64,000 nucleotides of DNA from Thermoanaerobaculales bacterium (GTDB taxonomy: Bacteria; Acidobacteriota; Thermoanaerobaculia; Thermoanaerobaculales; Sulfomarinibacteraceae), in contig DAOPQC010000002.1 in assembly GCA_035358815.1 (NCBI GenBank), forward strand, positions 311,306-375,305, given 5' to 3'. Position 1 is the stretch's first letter. Each line of letters begins with the position of its first letter. The translations under genes and the position numbers were made by a program. The notes beneath the pieces are model-generated. The model was not told where the DNA came from, did no database searches, and saw nothing but the letters and a program-made list of their open reading frames with translations. Positions 26,894 to 34,479 of the stretch are shown here, in pieces.

Positions 26894-27388
26894 CTACCGG
26901 CCGGTCGACTTGAAGCTGCCGGCATCCATGATCGCCTGAACCAGGGTCAGTCCGCCTCGATACTCGCGGATCCCCGGGAAGTTGACCTCGCCGCCGACGT
27001 AGACCTTCATTCCCGAGTACCCCTGCACGCTGACCGTGATCTGGGGGTTGACCATCTCCTCGCCGTAGCGGGTGTTGAGCTCCTCGGTGACGTCGTCGAC
27101 GGTGCGGCCCGCGACCGCCACCCTGCCGACCAGCGGCAGGTAGATCTCGCCGTCCGGCCCGACCGTGCGGGTGGTGCTCATCTGGGTCGCCTTGAAGAAG
27201 TTGATCTCCAGCACGTCGCCGACGGCGACCTCATAGGGCCCGGTCACCACCCCCGGCAGCGCCTTGGCGTCCACCATCTGCGGCGCCTGCGCGTGGGCCG
27301 GTGGCGAGCCGATGAGAGCGCCGAGGCAGACGATGGCCAGCACCGCGGCAAAGCCGACTGCGATCGATGAACGGGATCGAATCTTCAT
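26894..27388 (-). CDS. Polysaccharide export protein, N-terminal part (Wza/EpsE-like), stopped by TAG
   Basis: The first gene of the leftward assembly operon. ATG at 27388 has AAGGAGG six to seven bases upstream. A signal peptide (MKIRSRSSIAVGFAAVLAIV up to AHA-QAPQ) precedes a poly_export domain (YEVAVGDVLEINFFKATQMS, IYLPLVGRVAVAGRTVDDVT) and the start of an SLBB domain (VYVGGEVNFPGIREY). The frame ends at GSFKSTGR-TAG and resumes in the same frame with KEVVLIRK. A full protein would be about 241 residues. Such proteins form the outer-membrane channel for exopolysaccharide. Without the last 75 residues, channel assembly would probably fail. Confidence 0.88.
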   Translation of the reverse strand: MKIRSRSSIAVGFAAVLAIVCLGALIGSPPAHAQAPQMVDAKALPGVVTGPYEVAVGDVLEINFFKATQMSTTRTVGPDGEIYLPLVGRVAVAGRTVDDVTEELNTRYGEEMVNPQITVSVQGYSGMKVYVGGEVNFPGIREYRGGLTLVQAIMDAGSFKSTGR

Positions 27389-27429
27389 CGCCAGCCTCCT
27401 TCGAGAAACGGGCGGATAGGCCCCCGCTG

Positions 27430-27452
27430 CGGCGTCCGGTCGACGGACGCCG
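27430..27452 (-). promoter_or_regulatory. Stable hairpin in the leader of the exopolysaccharide operon
   Basis: CGGCGTCCG and CGGACGCCG form a perfect 9-bp stem with a 5-base loop, 42 bp upstream of the export-protein start codon. The leader is about 200 nt long, so it may carry an attenuator or protein-binding site. I do not see the conserved blocks of a cyclic-di-GMP riboswitch. Confidence 0.5.
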
Positions 27453-27594
27453 GGAATGGACGACTGATGTCGTGCGGATGGTTTGTGGACGCTCACCAAC
27501 TCGCCTCGCGACCGGCAAACGACGGCGGCACCAATGCCATCGCGCCGAAACCTACCTGATCTCCTCCTGAGCAGAGACCTCCTCGGGTTCCGCT

Positions 27595-27623
27595 AAAATA
27601 CCACATTATGTCGTTTTTGTCAG
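27595..27623 (-). promoter_or_regulatory. Candidate promoter of the exopolysaccharide assembly operon
   Basis: On the minus strand CTGACA (27618-27623) and TATTTT (27595-27600) are separated by 17 bp within an AT-rich island. An overlapping TTGACT/TAATGT pair is possible. The start codon is about 200 bp downstream. Confidence 0.6.
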
Positions 27624-27859
27624 CAGTCAAGGTCACAGGCTGGGATAGGTTCGTCGTTCTCGCCCCAGGAGCACATCCCGGTGCTGCCGGGACAGCGTTG
27701 TGTCGTGCGTGAACAACGGTCGCGCCTGGCCGCTCCACTAACAAATCGCCCGACCCGCCGCCACTCGCGGCGGCCGTACCGCACGCCCAAGTTCCGGGCC
27801 GGGAAGATGTCAACCGGCATTCGAGATCGCGCCCAACCACCGTCATTGGGCTGGCGAAA

Positions 27860-27888
27860 TTGACGCCACCACGGCCGAGTTGTACAGT
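27860..27888 (+). promoter_or_regulatory. Sigma-70-like promoter of fusA
   Basis: TTGACG (27860-27865) and TACAGT (27883-27888) are separated by exactly 17 bp. The start codon of the EF-G gene lies about 140 bp downstream. Confidence 0.7.
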
Positions 27889-28029
27889 ATTGTGCGCCCT
27901 CGATGCCCGGGGAGCCGGCGCCGCGAGGGAAGATCCAGGCGCAGCAGCGGGTTGTCGAGCCCGGGTCGTCGACCCCGCACGCCGAGAAAGCGAGCGCCGC
28001 CGTGTAGACCGGCGCGGGACGAGAGCACC

Positions 28030-30120
28030 ATGATCGCAGACATCGAGCGGATCCGGAACATCGGGATCTCCGCCCACATCGACTCGGGCAAGACCACGCT
28101 CACCGAGCGCATCTTGTTCTATGCCCAGCGGATCCACGCGATCCACGACGTCCGGGGCAAGGACGGCGTGGGCGCGACCATGGACCACATGGAACTCGAG
28201 CGCGAGCGCGGGATCACGATCACGTCGGCCGCCACCCATGTCGAGTGGGGCAACCACCACATCAACATCATCGACACCCCCGGCCACGTCGACTTCACGA
28301 TCGAGGTCGAGCGCTCGCTGCGGGTGCTCGACGGCGCCGTGCTGGTGCTGTGCGCGGTGGCCGGGGTCCAGTCGCAGTCGATCACCGTCGACCGCCAGAT
28401 GAAGCGCTACAAGGTGCCCCGCATCGCCTTCGTCAACAAGTGCGACCGCTCCGGCGCCAACCCGGACCGGGTGGCGGCGGCGCTGCACGACAAGCTGGGC
28501 CACAACCCGGTCCTGCTCCAGCTGCCGATCGGGCTGGAGGCCAAGTTCGAGGGGGTCGTCGACCTGATCGACATGAAGGCGCTCTACTTCCGCGGCGAGA
28601 ACGGCGAGGTCGTCGAGGAGGCCGAGATCCCGGCCGACATGCTCGCCCTCGCCCACGCGCGGCGCGCCGAGCTGATCGACGCTGCCAGCCTCTTCTCCGA
28701 CGAGCTGCTCGAGGCGGCGCTCGAAGACCGCGCCACGCCGGAGCTGATCCGGGAGGCGGTGCGCAAGGGCACCCTGTCGCTCGAGCTGACCCCGGTGCTG
28801 GTCGGGTCGGCCTACAAGAACAAGGGCGTGCAGCCGCTGCTCGACGCCGTCAACCACTTCCTCCCCTCCCCCGCCGAGGTGCCGATCGAGGCGGTCGACC
28901 TCGACTCCGGCGACGCGGTGGTCCAGCTTGCCGCAGACCCCGCCCGGCAGACCGTCGCCTACGCCTTCAAGCTCGACGAGGGCCGCTACGGCCAGCTCAC
29001 CTTCCTGCGGGTCTACCAGGGGACGCTCGCCAAGGGCGACACCGTGATCCAGACCCGCACCGGCAAGAAGACCAAGATCGGCCGCCTGGTCCGGGTCCAC
29101 GCCGACAAGATGGAGGACATCGCCCGGGCGGGTGCCGGCGACATCGTCGGCCTGTTCGGCATCGACTGCCACTCCGGCGACACATTCGTCGGCGATGGGC
29201 CGCGCCTCGCCATGACCTCGATGTACGTGCCCGAGCCGGTGATTTCGCTGTCGGTCAAGCCGGTCGACTCGAAGGCCCAGGACCACATGTCCAAGGCCCT
29301 CCACCGCTTCACCAAAGAGGACCCGACCTTCCGGGTCACCCTCGATCCGGAGAGCGGCGAGACCATCATCTCCGGCATGGGCGAGCTCCACCTCGATGTC
29401 TACGTCGAGCGGATGAAGCGCGAGTACTCGGCCGAGGTCGAGACCGGCGCCCCCCAGGTGGCCTACCGCGAGGCGATCTCCCGCCGCGCCGACTTCGAGT
29501 ACGTGCACAAGAAGCAGACCGGCGGCTCCGGCCAGTACGCCAAGGTCGCCGGCTACATCGAGCCCCTCGAGGAGGGCGACTACGAGTTCGTCAACGAGAT
29601 CTACGGCGGCTCGATCCCGACCGAGTACATCCCGGCCTGCGACAAGGGCTTCCGCTCGGCGATCGAAAAGGGCCGCCTGATCGGCTTCCCCATCGTCCGG
29701 GTGCGTGCGGTGCTCACCGACGGCAACTCACACGCCGTCGACTCCTCGGACATGGCCTTCCAGATCGCCGCCCGGACCGCCTTCCGCGAGGCCTACCGCA
29801 AGGCCGGGCCGCGGATCCTCGAGCCGGTGATGAAGGTCTCCGTGGAGGGCCCGTCCGAGTTCCAGGGCGCGGTGTACCGCACGCTGATGCAGCGCCGCGG
29901 CAACGTGCTCGGCTCGACCGAGGACGGCGGCTTCGCCCGGGTCGACGCCGAGGTCCCGCTGGCCGAGATGTTCGGCTACTCGACCGACCTGCGCTCCGCG
30001 ACCCAGGGCAAGGCCGAGTTCACGATGGAGTTCGCGCGCTACGCGCAGGCGCCGCGCGAGGTGTCCGACGAGCTGCTCAAGACGTACAAGAGCAAGCTGG
30101 TCGAGGAGGACGAATCATGA
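28030..30120 (+). CDS. fusA: Elongation factor G
   Basis: A 696-residue translational GTPase that drives ribosomal translocation. Motifs are G1 AHIDSGKTT (residues 12-20), switch II DTPGHVDF, and G4 NKCDRSGANP, where Cys replaces the usual Met. Domain II starts near AYAFKLDEGRYGQLTFLRVY, domain IV near TGGSGQYAKVAGYIEPL, and domain V ends with MFGYSTDLRSATQGKAEF. The length is normal for EF-G. The ATG at 28030 gives MIADIERIRNIGISAHIDSG; upstream codons are Arg-rich and unlikely. No ribosomal-protein or tufA genes are adjacent, so this is not in a str operon and may be a second EF-G copy. It overlaps a P-loop ATPase gene by 4 bp. Confidence 0.96.
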   Translation: MIADIERIRNIGISAHIDSGKTTLTERILFYAQRIHAIHDVRGKDGVGATMDHMELERERGITITSAATHVEWGNHHINIIDTPGHVDFTIEVERSLRVLDGAVLVLCAVAGVQSQSITVDRQMKRYKVPRIAFVNKCDRSGANPDRVAAALHDKLGHNPVLLQLPIGLEAKFEGVVDLIDMKALYFRGENGEVVEEAEIPADMLALAHARRAELIDAASLFSDELLEAALEDRATPELIREAVRKGTLSLELTPVLVGSAYKNKGVQPLLDAVNHFLPSPAEVPIEAVDLDSGDAVVQLAADPARQTVAYAFKLDEGRYGQLTFLRVYQGTLAKGDTVIQTRTGKKTKIGRLVRVHADKMEDIARAGAGDIVGLFGIDCHSGDTFVGDGPRLAMTSMYVPEPVISLSVKPVDSKAQDHMSKALHRFTKEDPTFRVTLDPESGETIISGMGELHLDVYVERMKREYSAEVETGAPQVAYREAISRRADFEYVHKKQTGGSGQYAKVAGYIEPLEEGDYEFVNEIYGGSIPTEYIPACDKGFRSAIEKGRLIGFPIVRVRAVLTDGNSHAVDSSDMAFQIAARTAFREAYRKAGPRILEPVMKVSVEGPSEFQGAVYRTLMQRRGNVLGSTEDGGFARVDAEVPLAEMFGYSTDLRSATQGKAEFTMEFARYAQAPREVSDELLKTYKSKLVEEDES

Positions 30121-30842
30121 CCGAGCTGATGATCGCCCTGCGCCGCTCGCCGCGGACCCTGCTCGAGCGCGACGGCCATCCCGGCCCGGGGCCGGGCCGG
30201 CTGGCGGTGGTGATGGCCCGCGCCGGCGTCGGCAAGACCGCCTTCCTGGTCGGGATCGGCATCGACGCCCTGCTGTCCGGGCAGCAGGTGCTGCATGTCT
30301 CGCTCGAGCGCACCGTCGAGAAGGTCCGCTCCTGGTACGACGACCTGCTGACCGAGATGCTGCGGCGCGAGAAGAAGCTCGAGCTGTGGGCCCCGGTCCA
30401 GCTCGAGATCGAGAAGCGGCGGCACATCCACACCTACGTCGGGCGCTCGTTCTCGGTGGCGCGGCTGCGCAATGCGCTCGAGCTGCTGCGCGAGTCGATG
30501 GAGTTCAAGCCCCAGGTCATCATCCTCGACCGGATCGAGGACGTCGGCGCCGACACCGTGATGATCGGCGAGCTGCGCGCCCTGGCCGCCGAGGTCGGCG
30601 CCGAGCTGTGGATGGCGTGCCGGACGCACCGCGACGGGCCGCAGGCCAAGCCCGGCCACCTGCCGCCGCCGGCGGACACCTTCGAGGAGCACGTCGACCT
30701 CGCCTTCCGGCTCGAGCCGCTCGACGCCAAGGTCCGGTTGCAGGTGCTGAAGGACCGCCAGCAGATGGTCGAGAAGAACCTCAACATCCTGCTCGACACC
30801 AAGACCCTGCTGATCACGACGGGTGTTGGAGCGAAGAAATAG
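30117..30842 (+). CDS. RecA/KaiC-like P-loop ATPase coupled to fusA
   Basis: A 241-residue protein starting with ATG at 30117 inside the EF-G stop (4-bp overlap). Walker A is ARAGVGKTAFLVG (about 34-46), Walker B is QVIILDRIED (near 136-145), and HVSLERTVEKVRSWYDDLL resembles the DnaB/KaiC core. There is no primase-binding or DNA-loading domain. I do not recognise a specific family. Coupling to EF-G suggests a role with ribosomes or translation stress, but nothing in the sequence proves it. Confidence 0.75.
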   Translation: MTELMIALRRSPRTLLERDGHPGPGPGRLAVVMARAGVGKTAFLVGIGIDALLSGQQVLHVSLERTVEKVRSWYDDLLTEMLRREKKLELWAPVQLEIEKRRHIHTYVGRSFSVARLRNALELLRESMEFKPQVIILDRIEDVGADTVMIGELRALAAEVGAELWMACRTHRDGPQAKPGHLPPPADTFEEHVDLAFRLEPLDAKVRLQVLKDRQQMVEKNLNILLDTKTLLITTGVGAKK

Positions 30843-30868
30843 GCGGTTGGGTACTCTTTCCCCTCCTG

Positions 30869-30904
30869 CCCGTTGCCGTTCCCGTTCCCGTTCCCGTGCC
30901 CGCG
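30869..30904 (+). repeat. CCCGTT hexamer array 1
   Basis: Five to six degenerate tandem units of CCCGTT/CCCGTG begin about 25 bp after the stop of the ATPase gene. A matching array lies at 33124-33163, after the Trp-rich protein gene. Confidence 0.85.
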
Positions 30905-31202
30905 TACGGCGCGGCGTCTTCCATGAGCCTCCGCAGCAACCTGCCTCGCAGCCTTAGGCGCTCGCCTTGCCTCTGACGGTGGACAGGCCGCCGTCGACGC
31001 CGATCCGATCCCGCCGGCCGCACCGAGCACCGCATAGACGCCGTTCTCCGCCATCGTGCCGCCCGTGGAAGCGGCGAGTGGACGTGGTGAACAACCGGGA
31101 CATCAGGCGCGGAGCATTCCACGTTGCAGGAATTGGTGGAGCGGTCCTTCTGTGGTGTGAGGGGATGGTCCCTTCGAAGAACAGCGAACGGAGAGCTCGA
31201 CC
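30905..31202. other. Intergenic region before the photolyase gene
   Basis: About 300 bp between the hexamer array and the photolyase-related gene. No gene or clear promoter is seen. Confidence 0.4.
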
Positions 31203-32891
31203 ATGGCGGGAAGCCACTTCTCGACTGCGCTCGCCGACCGTCAGACCGACCCCGCCGGTCGCCGCTGGCTGTTCGTGCCGTGCGACCAGCTGTCGGACCG
31301 CATCGGCCCGCTGGCGGTCGAGGATCCCGGCGAGCTCGGCATCATCCTCGTCGAGAACCCGTGGCAGGCGGACCGGCGGCCCAACCACCGCCAGAGGCTG
31401 GCCCTGGTGCTCGCCAACCTGCGCCACTTCGCGCTCGAGCAGGCCGGCCGCGGCGTCGCGGTCCGTCACGTGGTTGCCGCCGGGCCCTACCGCACGGCCC
31501 TCGAGCCGCTGGCGCGCGAGCTCGGGCCAGTCCGGGTCATGCGCCCGGCCGAGCGCGAGCTCCGGGTGGACCTCGCCCCCCTCGTGGCCGCCGGCGCGCT
31601 GGTGGAGATCCCGCACGAGGGCTGGCTGACGACCCGCCAGGATCTCGACGCGAGCCGCCGCGGCGGAGGACCGCCGTGGCGAATGGACTCCTTCTACCGC
31701 CAGGTGCGGCGGCGCACAGGGATCCTGATGGACAGCGGCAAGCCGCTCGGAGGGAGGCTCAGCCACGACGCCGACAACCGCCGGCCGTGGCCAGGAGATC
31801 CACCCGCGCCCGAGCCGCCGCGTTTCCAGCCCGACGAGGTGACCGTCGAGGTTGGCGAGCTCGTCGAGCGTTCCTTCACGCGCCACCCGGGCTCCCTCGA
31901 CCTCGGATCGCTGCCCGCCACGCGGCGGGACGCCGAGCGGCTGTGGTCGTGGGCCCGCCGGGAGTGCCTGCACGACTTCGGCCCCTTCGAGGACGCCATG
32001 TCGGCGGCCTCGAGCGGCCTCTTTCACACCCGGATCTCGGCCCTCCTCAACCTCCACCGCCTGCTTCCGGCCGAGGTGGTGCGGGACGTGGTGGGCTCGG
32101 ACCTCCCGCTCGCGAGCAAGGAGGGCTTCATCCGGCAGGTGCTCGGTTGGCGCGAGTTCGTCCACCACGTTCACGAGGCGACCGATGGCTTCCGCAGCGT
32201 GCCGGGCACGGTGCTCTGCACCGCCGACCGTCCCGGCGACGGCGGCTGGTCGCGCTGGTCCGGGGCGAGCTGGGATCGGCAAAACGCGGTTGACGGCAGC
32301 GACGGCGGCGCCGTGCCGGACCACCTCGAGGCCTCACGGCCGCTCCCGGTCGCTTACTGGGGCCGTCCGAGCGGCCTGGCCTGCCTCGACCGGGTGGTGG
32401 CGGCTGTGTGGCGGGAGGGGTGGAGCCACCACATCACTCGCCTGATGGTGCTCGCCAACATCGCCACCCTCCTTGGCGTCTCGCCGCGCGAGCTCGCCGA
32501 CTGGTTCTGGGTCGCCTACACCGACGCCTACGACTGGGTGGTCGAGCCGAACGTGCTCGGCATGGGTACCTTCGCCACCGGGCCGCTGATGACCACCAAG
32601 CCCTACCTCTGCGGCGCCGCCTACATCGACCGGATGAGCGACTACTGCGCCGGCTGCGCCTTCGACCCGAAGCGGGACTGCCCGGTCTCGAATCTGTACT
32701 GGGCCTTCCTCGACCGCCAGCGCGGCAGGCTCGAGTCCAATCCGCGGATGCGGGTCGTCATGAACGCGCTCGTCGCGCGATCGGCGGCCCGGCTCGACGC
32801 CGACCGGGAGGTCCACCGCTGGGTGGCGGAGACCCTCGGCCGGGGGGAGGTGCTGCGGCCGGAGGACCGGCCCGGAAGGCGGCCCGGATGA
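31203..32891 (+). CDS. Photolyase-related (FeS-BCP / CryPro-type) flavoprotein
   Basis: A 562-residue member of the cryptochrome/photolyase family with an iron-sulfur cluster, relatives of which repair (6-4) photoproducts with light. The N-terminal Rossmann domain starts near RWLFVPCDQLS. The FAD-binding helical domain includes KEGFIRQVLGWREFVHHV and SHHITRLMVLANIATLLG. The four cysteines for a 4Fe-4S cluster are probably the one at YLCGAAYIDRM, the two of DYCAGCAFDP and the one of KRDCPVS. The gene overlaps the next by 4 bp. That next gene, a Trp-rich small protein, is a frequent photolyase neighbour. Confidence 0.92.
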   Translation: MAGSHFSTALADRQTDPAGRRWLFVPCDQLSDRIGPLAVEDPGELGIILVENPWQADRRPNHRQRLALVLANLRHFALEQAGRGVAVRHVVAAGPYRTALEPLARELGPVRVMRPAERELRVDLAPLVAAGALVEIPHEGWLTTRQDLDASRRGGGPPWRMDSFYRQVRRRTGILMDSGKPLGGRLSHDADNRRPWPGDPPAPEPPRFQPDEVTVEVGELVERSFTRHPGSLDLGSLPATRRDAERLWSWARRECLHDFGPFEDAMSAASSGLFHTRISALLNLHRLLPAEVVRDVVGSDLPLASKEGFIRQVLGWREFVHHVHEATDGFRSVPGTVLCTADRPGDGGWSRWSGASWDRQNAVDGSDGGAVPDHLEASRPLPVAYWGRPSGLACLDRVVAAVWREGWSHHITRLMVLANIATLLGVSPRELADWFWVAYTDAYDWVVEPNVLGMGTFATGPLMTTKPYLCGAAYIDRMSDYCAGCAFDPKRDCPVSNLYWAFLDRQRGRLESNPRMRVVMNALVARSAARLDADREVHRWVAETLGRGEVLRPEDRPGRRPG

Positions 32892-33118
32892 GGGGCCGCA
32901 ACCCCGTCAACCGGAACAAGCTGCCGGGATCCAAGTGGACGGCGGTGCGCGCTGAAAACCGCGAGAAGCACTTCGTCGTGCGCGACTGGGTGCGGGACGC
33001 CGAAGGCCGGCCGACCGATGAGGTCGAGATCGAGGCGATCCTCACCCGCGCGGTCCGCACCCTGCGCTGGCGCGAGCTCGAGGACTGGGATCACTGGCGG
33101 ATCGGCTGGTTGAGCTGA
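32888..33118 (+). CDS. TIGR02450-type Trp-rich small protein
   Basis: A 76-residue protein starting MRGRNPVNRNKLPGSKWTAV. It contains EKHFVVRDW, a VEIEAILTRAVRTLRWRELED block and a final WDHWRIGW. This pattern of conserved Trp and basic residues matches the small tryptophan-rich family commonly found beside cryptochrome/photolyase genes. The ATG lies inside the photolyase stop (4-bp overlap), so the two should be made together. Function is unknown; a link to DNA repair or light response is inferred from this context. Confidence 0.85.
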   Translation: MRGRNPVNRNKLPGSKWTAVRAENREKHFVVRDWVRDAEGRPTDEVEIEAILTRAVRTLRWRELEDWDHWRIGWLS

Positions 33119-33123
33119 CCTGT

Positions 33124-33163
33124 CCCTTTCCCGTCCCCGTTCCCATTCCCGTTCCCGTTCCCG
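33124..33163 (+). repeat. CCCGTT hexamer array 2
   Basis: Six to seven degenerate CCCGTT units begin six bases after the stop of the Trp-rich gene. The layout copies array 1: stop codon, TTTCCC, then repeats. Confidence 0.85.
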
Positions 33164-33196
33164 ATCTCACGGGCTGTCCTCCTGAGACGAAACCGA

Positions 33197-33268
33197 ATGA
33201 TCGGGCAGATCGCGACCGGCGACCGGCTGACGGTGGACGGCTTCCTCGGCATCGTGACGGTGGGCTGA
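33197..33268 (+). pseudogene. Possible remnant of a PEP-utilising enzyme mobile domain
   Basis: A 23-codon frame ends IATGDRLTVDGFLGIVTVG. This resembles the extreme C-terminus of the swivelling phosphohistidine domain of PEP synthase/PPDK proteins (G-D-x-V-x-VDG-x-x-G-x-V). No upstream coding part remains before the hexamer array. It could be chance. Confidence 0.25.
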
Positions 33269-33311
33269 GCCGGAGGGCCGCGGCGTGGCGGGCTTGCGCG
33301 CAGCCAGCCGC

Positions 33312-33686
33312 TCACAGCGTCGTCAGGATCGCCTTGGCAGCGAGCACCGACAAGACGGCGACCGACAGGTTGACCAGCGTGCCGAGCAGGTAGTACGACG
33401 GGTTCTCGACGATCTGGTCCTTGCGGACGAACTCCTTGGCCCCGATGATGATCGCGAGCGCCGAGAACTCCGCCTGCACCACCAGGACGAACACCAGCAG
33501 CGTTTCGAAGAACCCGATCCAGAACCCGGTCGACCTGAGGTCGAAGGCTCGCCGCGACCTGCTCTCCGGAAGCGGCGCGCTCTTGGCGCTGTCCGACTGC
33601 AGGCGCGGCACGCCCAGCCGGATCAGCAGCGTGGCGACGACGAAAGAGACGATGAAGAACCCGGCGAAGACTGCAATGTCAATCAT
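33312..33686 (-). CDS. Small membrane protein with three predicted helices, partner of SatD-like gene
   Basis: A 124-residue protein with hydrophobic segments at about 3-24, 52-80 and 98-120. A basic, Ser/Arg-rich loop separates the first two (KSAPLPESRSRRAFDLRS). I do not recognise the family. Its ATG at 33686 overlaps the stop of the SatD-like regulator by 4 bp, so the two are coupled. SatD-like genes in other bacteria often sit next to a small membrane protein gene, which fits this arrangement. Confidence 0.75.
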   Translation of the reverse strand: MIDIAVFAGFFIVSFVVATLLIRLGVPRLQSDSAKSAPLPESRSRRAFDLRSTGFWIGFFETLLVFVLVVQAEFSALAIIIGAKEFVRKDQIVENPSYYLLGTLVNLSVAVLSVLAAKAILTTL

Positions 33687-33723
33687 TTCTCATTGAGTTT
33701 CTGGAATCCATCGCTTCTCATTG
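33680..33723 (-). repeat. 44-bp direct repeat, copy A (end of SatD-like gene)
   Basis: Read on the minus strand, this begins CAATGAGAAGCGATGGATT and contains a second CAATGAGAA 28 bp later. It matches 34367-34410 at about three quarters of positions. It spans the last codons of the SatD-like gene and the start of the membrane-protein gene. Confidence 0.75.
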
Positions 33724-34351
33724 ACGGAATCGCGTGAAGCAGGCCGCCAATGGCAGCGGCCGCCTCGAGAACGAGCTCGGCGTGGCCCCGCCTGACGGCG
33801 TCCGACACCGACTGGCGGTGCTTGCGCATCCTGCCGGCGATCTCGGCCTGGCTGAGGCCGGAGGCGAGCAGCCGGTAGACCTCGCGCTGGTAGACCGTCA
33901 TGTCCTCGAGCACTGCGTTGCTCATTTCGGTGAGGGCGTCGAGCGCGGCGTTGGTGGTGGCATCACCGATCAGCCACCTGCAGAAACGGCGCTCTTTCTT
34001 GATCGCGCGGACCGCATCGTCGGCGCGCTTGAAGACCTCGCCTCCCACCTGCCGGATGTCGTGGGAGAAGCGCCCAATGCTCCCGCGGGCGGCGACAAAG
34101 CGGATCGCCGCCTCGGGGTGCAGCCAGTCGCGAACCTGGTCGACGACGCTGTAGAGGTGGACCGGGGTGTCGAACAGGCCGGCCACCTCGTCGCCGTAGC
34201 TGATCGACAGCCCGAGCACCGGGGCCGGGTCGAGCCGACGGCTCAGGCCGGCAAGACGCTCCTCGAGCGTGCCGAACACGCGCTCGGCAACCCGTGGGGT
34301 GAGACCTGTCGATCCCTTCACGTCGACGAGCAGCAGGAAGCACTCGGTCAC
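33683..34351 (-). CDS. SatD-like protein with C-terminal helix-turn-helix
   Basis: A protein of about 222 residues. The N-terminal half (TECFLLLVDVKGSTGLTPR, then LSISYGDEVAGLF) resembles the SatD family, whose fold is distantly like nucleotide cyclases. The C-terminal part has SGLSQAEIAGRMRKHRQSVSDAVRRG, a sigma-70 region 4 or LuxR-like DNA-binding helix-turn-helix. I use the GTG at 34351, with AGAGGG upstream; a TTG at 34369 is the alternative. A 44-bp direct repeat flanks the gene, one copy at each end, which could be its own operator. It is translationally coupled to the following membrane-protein gene. Confidence 0.8.
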   Translation of the reverse strand: MTECFLLLVDVKGSTGLTPRVAERVFGTLEERLAGLSRRLDPAPVLGLSISYGDEVAGLFDTPVHLYSVVDQVRDWLHPEAAIRFVAARGSIGRFSHDIRQVGGEVFKRADDAVRAIKKERRFCRWLIGDATTNAALDALTEMSNAVLEDMTVYQREVYRLLASGLSQAEIAGRMRKHRQSVSDAVRRGHAELVLEAAAAIGGLLHAIPSMRSDGFQKLNEK

Positions 34352-34366
34352 GGGGCCCTCTCGACG

Positions 34367-34410
34367 CAATGATATTTCATTGATTTCACAAAATCAATCG
34401 TTTCTCATTG
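34367..34410 (-). promoter_or_regulatory. 44-bp direct repeat, copy B (upstream of SatD-like gene), possible operator
   Basis: Begins CAATGAGAAACGATTGATT on the minus strand, with CAATGAAAT 28 bp later. It has the same spacing as copy A and lies in the AT-rich region upstream of the regulator start. It could bind the encoded helix-turn-helix protein. Confidence 0.6.
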
Positions 34411-34479
34411 CGGAAAGCCGCAAGCGCCGCGGGCGGGCGCAGTGTGCCGCCGGCAAGGCTCCCGCGGCCGACGGTGGCA

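Noticed and set aside
26660..27388. TAG read-through as pyrrolysine or other recoding
   Set aside because: Many other genes here end in TAG normally, and no recoding element or pyl genes are seen; mutation, re-initiation or error is simpler.
27493..29508. Long open frame antisense to fusA (about 670 codons)
   Set aside because: It mirrors the EF-G codons, is rich in Arg, Asp, Val and His, lacks domains, and is a normal side effect of high GC.
30869..33163. Hexamer arrays as CRISPR
   Set aside because: Units are only six bases, with no spacers and no cas genes.
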